In this document: in pieces, positions 1 through 5,088 of the stretch | Layout: every line of letters begins with the position of its first letter | Position numbering within the stretch: position 1 is the first letter of the stretch | Assembly (NCBI GenBank): GCA_021775835.1 | Contig: JAJFHC010000168.1 | Coordinates: 1 to 10,127 of the forward strand | Direction: 5' to 3' | Source: Hyphomicrobiales bacterium | GTDB taxonomy: Bacteria > Pseudomonadota > Alphaproteobacteria > Rhizobiales > JAJFHC01 | DNA length: 10,127 bases | The notes under the pieces: generated by a model | Seen by the model: only the letters and a program-made list of their open reading frames with translations | Told to the model about the DNA's origin: nothing | Databases searched by the model: none | Translations under genes and position numbers: made by a program

Positions 1-7
1 ACGTCGG

Positions 8-430
8 CTAAGGGGATCTCAGCGGGATGACCTTCCCGTCCGATGTGGCGTGTGTATTTTTCGGTGAGGTAATCGCGCAACTGTTCTTCAGCGCCGCCGC
101 GGTCTTCAAGGCCGCATCCCGTGCTAACCTGACGCGATCCGTCGAGGATGAGCCACAATCCGTTGAGGGTGCCTTTTCCTCGGGGGTTGGGCCGGGGCGG
201 CCGGAACCACAAGCGGGGGCCTTTTGATTTCTTCGGCATCGTTCACGCCACTCCCTGATCCCTGTCGGGGTCACCACGTTGCGCCGGCCCAGTTTTTCCA
301 TGGTGAGATCGCCGCGCTCGACAGCCGCCCTTAAGGTTGCCGGTTTTACCAGTCCATGCAAGAGGATCTCGCAGGCCTGTTGATAGGTGAACGGATCGTC
401 GTCCCTGTAGTGGAGGGCCTGGGGCATCAT
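8..430 (-). CDS. Excisionase-like winged-helix DNA-binding protein
   Basis: I read this as a 140-aa Xis-like protein that would bend or bind DNA at the attachment site and direct the integrase. Residues 13-63 (from DPFTYQQACEILL to TPTGIREW) have the MerR/Xis winged-helix look: a sequence choosing a recognition helix, then a basic wing with LGRRNVVTPTGI. The C-terminal tail is Ser/Thr/Pro-rich (PSTDCGSSST) and ends in KVIPLRSP. From memory, small HTH proteins beside integrases in Rhizobiales prophages have similar tails; this is recall, not a search. It is the last gene of the leftward operon and its stop lies 8 bases from the window edge, where an integrase gene would be expected. I chose the ATG at 430 (a second ATG at 427 is equally possible). 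The frame stays open upstream to a GTG at 574, but that part looks non-coding and overlaps the previous gene by 80 bases. Confidence 0.6.
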   Translation of the reverse strand: MMPQALHYRDDDPFTYQQACEILLHGLVKPATLRAAVERGDLTMEKLGRRNVVTPTGIREWRERCRRNQKAPACGSGRPGPTPEEKAPSTDCGSSSTDRVRLARDAALKTAAALKNSCAITSPKNTHATSDGKVIPLRSP

Positions 431-495
431 TTCCGGCCGGCGCACGGCGTGCGCGAAACTAGAATCGACGGAGCGAGGTTGGACGGACTTACCAT
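427..495 (-). CDS. Possible 22-codon bridging ORF
   Basis: A tiny reading frame joins the zinc-motif gene to the excisionase-like gene. Its ATG shares one base with the upstream stop (TGATG at 497-493). Its TGA at 429-427 overlaps the ATG at 430 and shares a base with the ATG at 427. The predicted peptide is 22 aa (MVSPSNLAPS...CAGRK) with no recognisable motif. The same stop-start style is used at every other junction of this operon, so it may be a translated coupling peptide. It could also be the decayed 5' part of one of its neighbours. A GC-rich hairpin lies inside it (440-454 on this strand). Confidence 0.25.
   Translation of the reverse strand: MVSPSNLAPSILVSRTPCAGRK
437..455. repeat. 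Second copy of the terminator stem sequence
   Basis: The 19 bases at 437-455 are identical to 6281-6299 and form the same GCGCAC/GTGCGC hairpin, but there is no T-tract on either side. On the minus strand the hairpin ends about ten bases before the ATG at 430 of the excisionase-like gene. Confidence 0.55.
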
Positions 496-878
496 CACGA
501 GTGCCTGGCGTTTGAGAGAGCAGGTCTTCTGTCTGGATGCAGCAGGCAGGCGGCGCCATGTTGATGATCTTCACTGCTGTCTATCTGCCTTTCACAGAGA
601 TCACACCAGGCGCCGCCGTCTTGCGGCCTGATCGCCCGGTGCTTGAGCGTGCTACGCAACGCGGCGATCTCGTGGATCGCGCACTCGATATCGCGATCCG
701 TTACCCGGCGCCACAACTGCCGCCTCGGCCACTTCTCGACGTTGTAGGGATTTTGCCACCGTGCCGCGACATAGACCGGTGTGATGTACTCGACCTCAAC
801 AACCTGCGGACCGATCAGCCAGAGACGGCGTATTCTCGACCGACCGGTGAGCCCGTCCTGTGTGCCGGTGTCGCTCAT
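495..878 (-). CDS. Unknown early protein with Cys/His (zinc-type) motif
   Basis: A 127-aa protein I do not recognise. The N-terminal half is rich in Trp, Arg and aromatic residues (RIRRLWLIGPQVVEVEYITPVYVAARW). Residues 61-80 look helical. The C-terminal part carries WCDLCERQ with C92 and C95, followed by H105, H107, C111 and H114. This spacing could bind one zinc ion in a small knuckle or HNH-like turn, though no catalytic HNH triad is evident. The ATG at 878 overlaps the upstream stop as ATGA and has AAAGGTG just upstream; an in-frame ATG at 905 is less likely. It sits in the middle of the leftward early operon, so it is probably a small DNA- or nucleic-acid-associated early protein, but its function cannot be assigned from sequence. 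Confidence 0.6.
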   Translation of the reverse strand: MSDTGTQDGLTGRSRIRRLWLIGPQVVEVEYITPVYVAARWQNPYNVEKWPRRQLWRRVTDRDIECAIHEIAALRSTLKHRAIRPQDGGAWCDLCERQIDSSEDHQHGAACLLHPDRRPALSNARHS

Positions 879-1171
879 GCGGACACCTTTCCCCGGTGGT
901 GGCACATGCGCCGAACGGCGGTGGTGCGTTTCTGGTTAGTGGCCTTGAGAAAGATAGTGACGGCGCGCTTGACGTTGCGCGGGCGGTCAATGGGCCGCGC
1001 GGTGAGCGCTATGCGGTTCCAGTCACCACGCTTCAGACGTGCAGCGCGCAGTGTGTAGGGGTTGCGGATCGTCACCCATTTCGGCCCGATGCGTTCAAGG
1101 AACACGGTGCGTCTGCCGGTACCGATGTGGTTGGCTTCGCCCATAAGGTCGACGCGGTAGAAGCCTCTCAT
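875..1171 (-). CDS. Unknown small basic early protein
   Basis: A 98-aa, strongly basic protein without a family I can name. It has a beta-rich N-terminal half (GFYRVDLMGEANHIGTG, then RTVFLERIGPKWVTIRNPY) and an Arg/Lys-rich C-terminal half (RDWN-like turn near 50, PRNVKRAVTIFLK at 64-76, CHHRGK at 90-95). Its charge suggests contact with nucleic acid; that is inference. The ATG at 1171 overlaps the upstream TGA as ATGA and has GGAG eight bases before it, which settles the start. The frame stays open further upstream to 1351, but that stretch is antiparallel shadow of the neighbouring gene. The stop overlaps the next gene's ATG, again as ATGA, so it is translated as part of one coupled leftward message. 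Confidence 0.6.
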   Translation of the reverse strand: MRGFYRVDLMGEANHIGTGRRTVFLERIGPKWVTIRNPYTLRAARLKRGDWNRIALTARPIDRPRNVKRAVTIFLKATNQKRTTAVRRMCHHRGKVSA

Positions 1172-1476
1172 GTCCGTATCTCCGGCGTGGACAACGTGCG
1201 GGGCCGCAGGAAGGCGGGTGCGACGGGTACCGAGATACCGCGCATGTCGCCTTTGATCGGTTCGACGAGGGCTGTGTGGTTCCGCGTGTTGAAGCCACGC
1301 ACGATGGCTGCGGTGCGCGAGGACCCGACCGCGTCGAATTCCACTACCCATACTGCGTCGCCGGGACAGAACATCGATACTGGCTGTAAGGGGGAGGGCA
1401 GAGGACAGTAAAAGACTTCGAGACCGCGGTCGTAGCGCTCTTTGGCAAGATCGATGATGGTGGCTGAAGCGGACAT
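1168..1476 (-). CDS. Unknown early protein, first gene of leftward operon
   Basis: A 102-aa protein of unknown function and the promoter-proximal gene of the leftward early operon. Residues 1-20 (SASATIIDLAKERYDRGLEV) should form a helix. Residues 36-90 are mostly beta strand, beginning FCPGDAVWVVEFDAVG and ending ISVPVAPAFLRPR, a pattern reminiscent of a small SH3-like or KOW-like barrel, but no conserved signature is convincing. The ATG at 1476 is preceded by AAGGGAAC at good spacing, so I prefer it over the in-frame start at 1509. A leader of about 50 bases separates it from the predicted PL start site. Lying first behind an operator-controlled promoter, it would be made immediately on induction or infection. 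Confidence 0.6.
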   Translation of the reverse strand: MSASATIIDLAKERYDRGLEVFYCPLPSPLQPVSMFCPGDAVWVVEFDAVGSSRTAAIVRGFNTRNHTALVEPIKGDMRGISVPVAPAFLRPRTLSTPEIRT

Positions 1477-1532
1477 GTTTTGCGTTCCCTTCCGTCTGCG
1501 GTTACTCAAATACAGCCTTGTCAGGGAACTAC

Positions 1533-1561
1533 GAAATACTCCACGCTATGTGGATAGTCAA
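1533..1561 (-). promoter_or_regulatory. PL: leftward early promoter
   Basis: On the minus strand, TTGACT (1561-1556) and TATTTC (1538-1533) are separated by exactly 17 bases. The spacer is filled by an inverted repeat. The first gene of the leftward operon starts about 57 bases downstream of the -10 element. The -35 is close to consensus and the -10 is moderate. The match to the rightward promoter at 3755-3783 strongly supports it. Confidence 0.7.
1540..1554. promoter_or_regulatory. OL1: operator, perfect inverted repeat
   Basis: TCCAC and GTGGA arms separated by five bases form a perfect 15-bp inverted repeat lying exactly between the -35 and -10 of PL. The same arms with the same spacing recur in the rightward promoter. 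A repressor dimer bound here would exclude RNA polymerase. The nearby XRE repressor or the Cro-like protein is the likely ligand (inference). Confidence 0.7.
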
Positions 1562-1569
1562 TGTATAAA

Positions 1570-1584
1570 TCGTCATTTTGTGGA
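1570..1584 (-). promoter_or_regulatory. OL2: degenerate second operator
   Basis: On the minus strand, TCCAC-AAAAT-GACGA keeps one perfect arm and three of five bases of the other. It lies upstream of PL. It shares TCCACA-N3-TG-N-CGATTT with the corresponding site upstream of PR, so the two flanks look homologous, not random. Confidence 0.4.
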
Positions 1585-1707
1585 TTCTAACTTACGCCCG
1601 GCAGAATACACATGCAAATGTACATAGGACTTCGCAAGCTATGAAATTCAGTGTATTCCTTGGTGCGGGGCAATAAATTCCAAGGTCTTTTGGGAGGGGG
1701 ATGGACG

Positions 1708-2415
1708 ATGGAAAGACAAAAGCTGGGGATTGAGGCAGAATTCAAGGCAGTTCAGTTTATAGAAAAGGGTCGGCAATTGGCTGAACAGCTGGGTGTGGCC
1801 ACAATCGAAATGAGTGACGACTTTGATCAGATGCGGAAGGTGCAGTCTAAGCTTAAAGGATGGGTGTCAGAACACTTTGATTCGGCGTACATGGATTTGC
1901 TCTCGGAACGTGCAATCTGGATGTGCTGCCGGAACAGTGAGGGAAAGCCAGTTGCGGTACAGGCCATGCGGTGTGATGACCTGGGTTCGTCTACTCTCGA
2001 AACTTTTCTCGCCGGCCACCTAAAGCGTCTCAATGGTGGGGTGATCGTATCTGCATCTCCCGGTCCGAGGGCCATCACCGGTACAGCCGTCTATCATGGA
2101 GAGCTTTACGTCAAAAGGAAGTTTCGAGCCAACCAGCTCGCGCCGATCCTGTCTCGCATGGCTCAGGCGATAGCCCTGATCAGATGGCGACCCGACGCCA
2201 TTTATGGGCTAGCGAACAAAAATCTTCTCCTGTCGGGATATTTTGATCGGTCTGCATTTGCACATGCGGCACCACACGTAGAGACGTGGGAGGATCTCCC
2301 GCCAAATTACTCGGCGGACTACTCACTAGTCTGGAACTTGTTTGAAGATTTGACGCATATGGTTCGGATAGGTCACGAAGCATACGTCGAAGGTGCAGGA
2401 AAACCACAAACGTAG
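1708..2415 (+). CDS. GNAT-fold-like (acyltransferase-like) accessory protein
   Basis: A 235-aa protein that resembles the GNAT N-acetyltransferase fold; substrate unknown. Residues 66-110 (ERAIWMCCRNSEGKPVAVQAMRCDDLG...) match the early strands and linker. Residues 123-150 (ITGTAVYHGELYVKRKFRANQLAPILSR) match the strand and helix that normally hold the acetyl-CoA pyrophosphate loop. Residues 160-210 (WRPDAIYGLANKNLLLSGYF...SLVW) match the late G-containing strand and C-terminal strand. The usual Q/R-x-x-G-x-G/A loop is degenerate (FRANQLA), so catalysis is uncertain. The ATG at 1708 follows GGGAGGGGG by seven bases, a very strong ribosome site that outranks the GTG at 1651. It points against the leftward operon, is more AT-rich than the right arm, and converges tail-to-tail on the PAS-like gene. 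It is probably an accessory cargo gene, perhaps expressed in the lysogen. Confidence 0.5.
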   Translation: MERQKLGIEAEFKAVQFIEKGRQLAEQLGVATIEMSDDFDQMRKVQSKLKGWVSEHFDSAYMDLLSERAIWMCCRNSEGKPVAVQAMRCDDLGSSTLETFLAGHLKRLNGGVIVSASPGPRAITGTAVYHGELYVKRKFRANQLAPILSRMAQAIALIRWRPDAIYGLANKNLLLSGYFDRSAFAHAAPHVETWEDLPPNYSADYSLVWNLFEDLTHMVRIGHEAYVEGAGKPQT

Positions 2416-2818
2416 GCATCTTTCCTGACAGATCACCCGGCAAGATGAGGCGCTCGTATTGCAGCCAAAGACCTCGTGTCCGGCCGGTGACAAGATCCAG
2501 TGACGCCTGCTGTTCCCAAGAAACTTCGGGGTAACGCGCGGCCAGGCTTTCTCCAAAGGATCTGTCGGGAATGCCACGTGTTCCTGGAGCGATTTCAACA
2601 AACTTTCGCCCAAACACCCGAACTGCGAGCTCGTCGGGTCCCATGTAGATGTAGGGAGGGACGTCGCTGCCGTCATCGTGGAGGATCTGAATCCGGCGGG
2701 AGAAGGCGGGCTCCATGAATTCGTTGACGTCTCGTCCACGTGTCGTGTATCGGCGGTATGCCTGCTCAATGAAGGGGCTTCCGTCCCTCAGTATCCGCAA
2801 TGGCTGTATGTGCGTCAT
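2180..2818 (-). CDS. PAS-fold-like sensory protein with antisense-encoded tail
   Basis: A 212-aa protein whose residues 40-142 look like the compact PAS-type domain common in alphaproteobacteria. It has PYIYMGPDELAVRVFG, then FVEIAPGTRGIPDRSFGESLAARYPEVSWEQQASLDLV, then the characteristic GLWLQYERLILP strand. Such domains sense small ligands or redox state; no ligand is deducible. The ATG at 2818 shares one base with the upstream stop (TGATG), so it is translationally coupled to the 101-aa gene and probably co-transcribed with the repressor. From residue 135 onward the frame runs antisense through the GNAT-like gene. That 78-residue tail (rich in Ser, Pro, Arg) looks unlike a folded domain and begins at the last PAS strand. 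The native 3' end was probably lost at a recombination junction near 2416. Confidence 0.5.
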   Translation of the reverse strand: MTHIQPLRILRDGSPFIEQAYRRYTTRGRDVNEFMEPAFSRRIQILHDDGSDVPPYIYMGPDELAVRVFGRKFVEIAPGTRGIPDRSFGESLAARYPEVSWEQQASLDLVTGRTRGLWLQYERLILPGDLSGKMPTFVVFLHLRRMLRDLSEPYASNLQTSSRLVSSPPSNLAGDPPTSLRVVPHVQMQTDQNIPTGEDFCSLAHKWRRVAI

Positions 2819-3123
2819 CAGTGCTTCTTGCCCCCGTTGATGACAGTAAGATCGCCAAGATCTTTGATCGTGAGCGGCCTTTCCGCAGCTTCTGCCGCCA
2901 TTACGGCCCATCCATGAACGACATGCCAAACGGCGGTAAGCGTCTCGTCATCAAGTTCACTCAGCGACTGTACGTCGTGCTTGTCTTGAATGTATTGCTT
3001 GAGTAATACTTCCGCGCCTGCGACATCTGCCGCAATTTCTATGCATTCAATTTTCTGATGTGGTTCGATGTCCCCAAACATCTGCAAATATGTGAGCAAA
3101 AATGACTGAAGAGAACTACGCAT
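2818..3123 (-). CDS. Unknown protein between repressor and PAS-like gene
   Basis: A 101-aa protein with no family I recognise. It looks almost wholly helical: residues 1-17 (MRSSLQSFLLTYLQMFG), 25-48 (IECIEIAADVAGAEVLLKQYIQDK), and 58-77 (ETLTAVWHVVHGWAVMAAEA), followed by TIKDLGDLTVINGGKKH. It is acidic, and its Ala-rich helices suggest a small helical bundle or dimer. The ATG at 3123 is preceded by AGGGAG at eight bases, so I prefer it to an ATG at 3171. Its TGA overlaps the ATG of the PAS-like gene by one base. The 84-base gap to the repressor stop holds no clear promoter, so it is likely part of the repressor transcript. A partner or signalling intermediate for the PAS-like protein is possible but unproven. 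Confidence 0.55.
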   Translation of the reverse strand: MRSSLQSFLLTYLQMFGDIEPHQKIECIEIAADVAGAEVLLKQYIQDKHDVQSLSELDDETLTAVWHVVHGWAVMAAEAAERPLTIKDLGDLTVINGGKKH

Positions 3124-3207
3124 GCCATGGACTCCCTGTGTAACCGCCCACGTACTATTGCAGTTGATCAAAAAAAACGCAATCTCGGCAAATTTCGGAC
3201 GTGTTGT

Positions 3208-3702
3208 TCAGGTTATCCCGGCTTGTTCAATCTTTTCGGGAAGGTCTTGTGTCAGAGATTCCAGTGTCGCTTCACCATCAAATGCAAGTTGATATGTGTT
3301 TACAACAATTTCTGCATAGAATGCTGAGGGGTAGCTTTTGCCAGATTTCGTGGTCACATGATGAACCGCCGCAACAACGTCCTTTAGCAGGTCCACGTCC
3401 AGTAGTTTAATATTTCTATTCGGCTTCCCAGCGCTGCTTAGCAGTCCGACCAAACGTGCCGGCAATCCGGAGACGTCATTCAAATAGAGCCAGTCAAGCG
3501 TTACACCGGTGCGTTCAGCACATCGCAGGGCGTGGGCCAGTGTTAGCGGCCGCCTGCCGGTTGTGTAGTTGTTCCAGGTCGTTGGCTGTATGTCGAGAAA
3601 GTCAGCAAAGTCCTTCTCGTGCTCCATATTCATGACCTTCGCGAGCGTCTTCAGGCGCTTTGCAATGCTGGTCGCATCGGTGTTTTTCGGAGATTCGTCC
3701 AT
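3208..3702 (-). CDS. XRE-family phage repressor (CI-like), no peptidase domain
   Basis: A 164-aa regulator that most likely maintains lysogeny. Residues 29-75 (EKDFADFLDIQPTTWNNYTTGRRPLTLAHALRCAERTGVTLDWLYLND) form a typical XRE helix-turn-helix of the CI type. The remaining 85 residues are short and probably serve for oligomerisation. They contain none of the Ser/Lys active-site features of LexA/CI (S24) peptidases, so RecA-stimulated self-cleavage is unlikely. The ATG at 3702 has CGCGGAG upstream. Earlier in-frame ATGs at 3744 and 3768 lack good ribosome sites, and the latter lies inside the operator. It is divergent from the Cro-like gene across the operators, the classical immunity arrangement. 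It leads a leftward cassette with the 101-aa and PAS-like genes. Its own promoter was not resolved. Confidence 0.75.
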   Translation of the reverse strand: MDESPKNTDATSIAKRLKTLAKVMNMEHEKDFADFLDIQPTTWNNYTTGRRPLTLAHALRCAERTGVTLDWLYLNDVSGLPARLVGLLSSAGKPNRNIKLLDVDLLKDVVAAVHHVTTKSGKSYPSAFYAEIVVNTYQLAFDGEATLESLTQDLPEKIEQAGIT

Positions 3703-3721
3703 GCATCTATTGTCTCCGCGA

Positions 3722-3736
3722 TCCACAGTTTGTCGA
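3722..3736 (+). promoter_or_regulatory. OR2: degenerate second operator
   Basis: TCCAC-AGTTT-GTCGA keeps one perfect arm and four of five bases of the other. It lies between the repressor start and PR, where it could control the repressor's own promoter. It shares TCCACA-N3-TG-N-CGATTT with the site upstream of PL. Confidence 0.45.
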
Positions 3737-3754
3737 TTTTCCATCTGACGATAA

Positions 3755-3783
3755 TTGACAATCCACATGCCGTGGAGTACGTG
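3755..3783 (+). promoter_or_regulatory. PR: rightward early promoter
   Basis: TTGACA at 3755-3760 is followed after 17 bases by TACGTG at 3778-3783. The -35 is perfect and the -10 is weak by the sigma-70 standard. The block 3755-3779 matches PL in 22 of 25 positions. The predicted transcription start falls at about 3790, next to the ATG of the Cro-like gene. Confidence 0.65.
3762..3776. promoter_or_regulatory. OR1: operator, perfect inverted repeat
   Basis: TCCAC and GTGGA arms with a five-base spacer fill the region between the -35 and -10 of PR, in the same register as at PL. The site also overlaps an upstream in-frame ATG of the repressor frame. That is one reason for starting the repressor at 3702. 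Confidence 0.7.
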
Positions 3784-3790
3784 CTGGTAA

Positions 3791-4120
3791 ATGATGATTA
3801 TTCTTCATACAGCCAGCGCCGTCATTGATGCTCTCGACGGAACGTCTGCGGTGGCAGAGCTGACAGGCAAGGATCAGCGGGCAGTAAGCAACTGGCGTCG
3901 CCGTCGTCTTCCAGCAGAGACCTATTTGATTTTGATACATAATTTGCACCTGCGCGGTAAGATAGCTCCAGCTCATCTGTGGGGCATGTTCGTACCCAAC
4001 GCGGACACCGTGATTTGCCCCTGCCGGGTCCCCTACACCCTGATCGAATCACCTGACGCCGTCACTGACGAAAGCCCCGTGCATTCATCCACGGTTAATT
4101 TGGAGTCCCCCCATGCGTAG
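3791..4120 (+). CDS. Cro-like HTH regulator
   Basis: A 109-aa protein, first gene of the rightward operon. Residues 8-66 carry the compact HTH of Cro/YdaS-like phage regulators (TASAVIDALDGTSAVAELTGKDQRAVSNWRRRRLPAETYLILI...HLWGM). From memory, the GT-x-x-VAELTG, AVSNW and final LWGM elements match small regulators divergent from repressors in many alphaproteobacterial prophages. It would bind the same operators as the repressor and favour lytic development (inference from position). The C-terminal 40 residues are disordered-looking. There is no convincing ribosome site before ATG 3791 (an alternative ATG is at 3794), and the predicted transcript begins essentially at the ATG, so translation may be leaderless. 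Its stop overlaps the next gene's start by eight bases. Confidence 0.7.
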   Translation: MMIILHTASAVIDALDGTSAVAELTGKDQRAVSNWRRRRLPAETYLILIHNLHLRGKIAPAHLWGMFVPNADTVICPCRVPYTLIESPDAVTDESPVHSSTVNLESPHA

Positions 4121-4589
4121 GGGCCCCGCCGTGCCGCGCCCGGGTGGCTCGCTTAAGGAAGCCATGCTGCAACTGGTGCTGGCCTGCGGCGGACAGGAAC
4201 AGGCGGCGGAAGTGTGCCGGGTGTCGGCTTCACAACTTCACAAATGCACTGACCCGCACGGTCTACATGCGGATGTCTTCATGGCCGCCGACGTGGTGCG
4301 CTCGCTCGAGGCGTATTGCGGTGACCCGATCGTGACCAAGTGGAACGCGTCTGCCGCCGGCGGCGTTTTCATTCCGCTGGAGTGCGACGACGCCGAGGCC
4401 GTACCGGAGCAGCTGGCGGTCGCGGTGCGGGAACATTCCGACATGGTGGCGGCGACGGTCGAGTCTCTTGCTGACCAGACCATTACCGAACTCGAAGCTC
4501 AGAAGATCAAGCGAGAGGCGCTGGAAGCAATAACGGCGGTCGCGAAGCTGATTGCGCTCGTCACTCCCATTGCTGAGGGGGAGGGGTGA
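4113..4589 (+). CDS. CII-like phage regulatory protein
   Basis: A 158-aa protein that looks like the phage CII/CP76 type of early regulator. Residues 13-80 (SLKEAMLQLVLACGGQEQAAEVCRVSASQLHKCTDPHG...) hold a helix-turn-helix with the ACGGQE-x-AA lead, followed by MAADVVRSLEAYCGDPIVTKW. That second motif occurs in related alphaproteobacterial phage proteins as a fixed 'discard/cost' style helix after the HTH. The C-terminal third (100-150) is a long amphipathic helix suitable for oligomerisation (VREHSDMVAATVESLADQTITELEAQKIKREALEAI). The ATG at 4113 has GGAG seven bases upstream and overlaps the Cro-like gene. Being second behind PR, it fits a delayed regulator of the lysis-lysogeny choice or replication control. 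Whether it activates or represses cannot be told. Confidence 0.6.
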   Translation: MRRGPAVPRPGGSLKEAMLQLVLACGGQEQAAEVCRVSASQLHKCTDPHGLHADVFMAADVVRSLEAYCGDPIVTKWNASAAGGVFIPLECDDAEAVPEQLAVAVREHSDMVAATVESLADQTITELEAQKIKREALEAITAVAKLIALVTPIAEGEG

Positions 4590-4909
4590 TGACGGAACGC
4601 TCGCGCCTTCCCGATCGCCGCGGCTCAGACACGTTCGAGATCCGGCACGGCAATTTCACCTACCCCCTTACCGCATCGGTCGACGCCAATGGACGGCTGG
4701 GGGAACTCTTCATCGATTCCGACAAGTCCGGCACGGACCTGTCGGTGATGATGCACGACGCGGCAATCGCCGTATCGCTCGCGCTGCAGCACGGGTGCCC
4801 ACCGGAGAATCTGGCGCAGGCGTTCGAGCGCAACGAGGCAGGCCTGCCCGCCGGACTGCTTGGCCTGGCGCTTGACCGTGCAATTGCGATGATCGGAGGC
4901 GAGGGCTAA
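4589..4909 (+). CDS. TSCPD-domain protein (ribonucleotide-reductase tail-like)
   Basis: A 106-aa stand-alone TSCPD-type domain. This domain is otherwise found at the C-terminal end of adenosylcobalamin-dependent ribonucleotide reductases. The visible core is FEIRHGNFTYPLTASVDANGRLGELFIDSDKSG, then TDLSVMMHDAAIAVSLALQHGCPPENLAQAFER. The family's usual Cys pattern is not obvious: only C70 is present, so metal binding is doubtful. From memory, similar small proteins are common in early regions of alphaproteobacterial phages and are often annotated as reductase fragments, although they lack any catalytic barrel. The ATG at 4589 shares one base with the upstream TGA behind a strong GAGGGGGAGGGG ribosome site; GTG 4586 is possible. 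It sits in the coupled early operon next to a methyltransferase. A role in nucleotide metabolism is inference. Confidence 0.65.
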   Translation: MTERSRLPDRRGSDTFEIRHGNFTYPLTASVDANGRLGELFIDSDKSGTDLSVMMHDAAIAVSLALQHGCPPENLAQAFERNEAGLPAGLLGLALDRAIAMIGGEG

Positions 4910-5088
4910 TGCCGGACATGGCCTTCCTCCGCGAGACTGGCGAGTACAGGGCAGATCGCCTTCTTGAACTGGTCGTGGTGACCGCTGGCACGGAACACGT
5001 GTTCCCGCTCGATCGCCACAAGGTTCTCACCTTCAACCGGCAGATTGCCGACGCCCTGTGCGCCAATGCTGCACTGGAGGCCGGATGA
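4909..5088 (+). CDS. Small unknown protein (59 aa)
   Basis: A 59-aa protein I do not recognise: MPDMAFLRETGEYRADRLL, then a hydrophobic strand (ELVVVTAGTEHVFPL) and DRHKVLTFNRQIADALC. It probably folds as a short strand-helix unit. Support comes from context: the ATG at 4909 overlaps the upstream TAA (TAATG) behind GGAGG, and its TGA overlaps the next ATG as ATGA. It therefore fills exactly the interval between two other genes in the operon, with no spare bases. A 14-bp palindrome with a CACGTG core (4992-5005) lies in its coding sequence. Confidence 0.55.
   Translation: MPDMAFLRETGEYRADRLLELVVVTAGTEHVFPLDRHKVLTFNRQIADALCANAALEAG

Noticed and set aside
431..574. GTG-initiated N-terminal extension of the excisionase-like gene
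   Set aside because: It overlaps the previous gene by 80 bases, has no good ribosome site, and the extra residues look like random translation. The ATG pair at 430/427 fits the operon's stop-start pattern.
860..1411. Long rightward open frame over the left operon
   Set aside because: It is antisense to three leftward genes that have ribosome sites and coupled starts. Its own product is unstructured and compositionally odd.
1575..1610. Rightward promoter TTGTGG...CAGAAT for the GNAT-like gene
   Set aside because: The -35 matches only three of six positions and the spacing is 18; too weak to annotate, though it would overlap OL2.
2730..2750. Additional operator-like match (TCCAC-GTGTC-GTGTA)
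   Set aside because: It is inside the PAS-like coding region, has no promoter elements beside it, and matches only one arm perfectly.
3165..3205. Terminator between the repressor and the 101-aa gene (eight T residues on the minus strand)
   Set aside because: The T-run is real (3177-3170), but the bases before it form no stem better than a few interrupted pairs.
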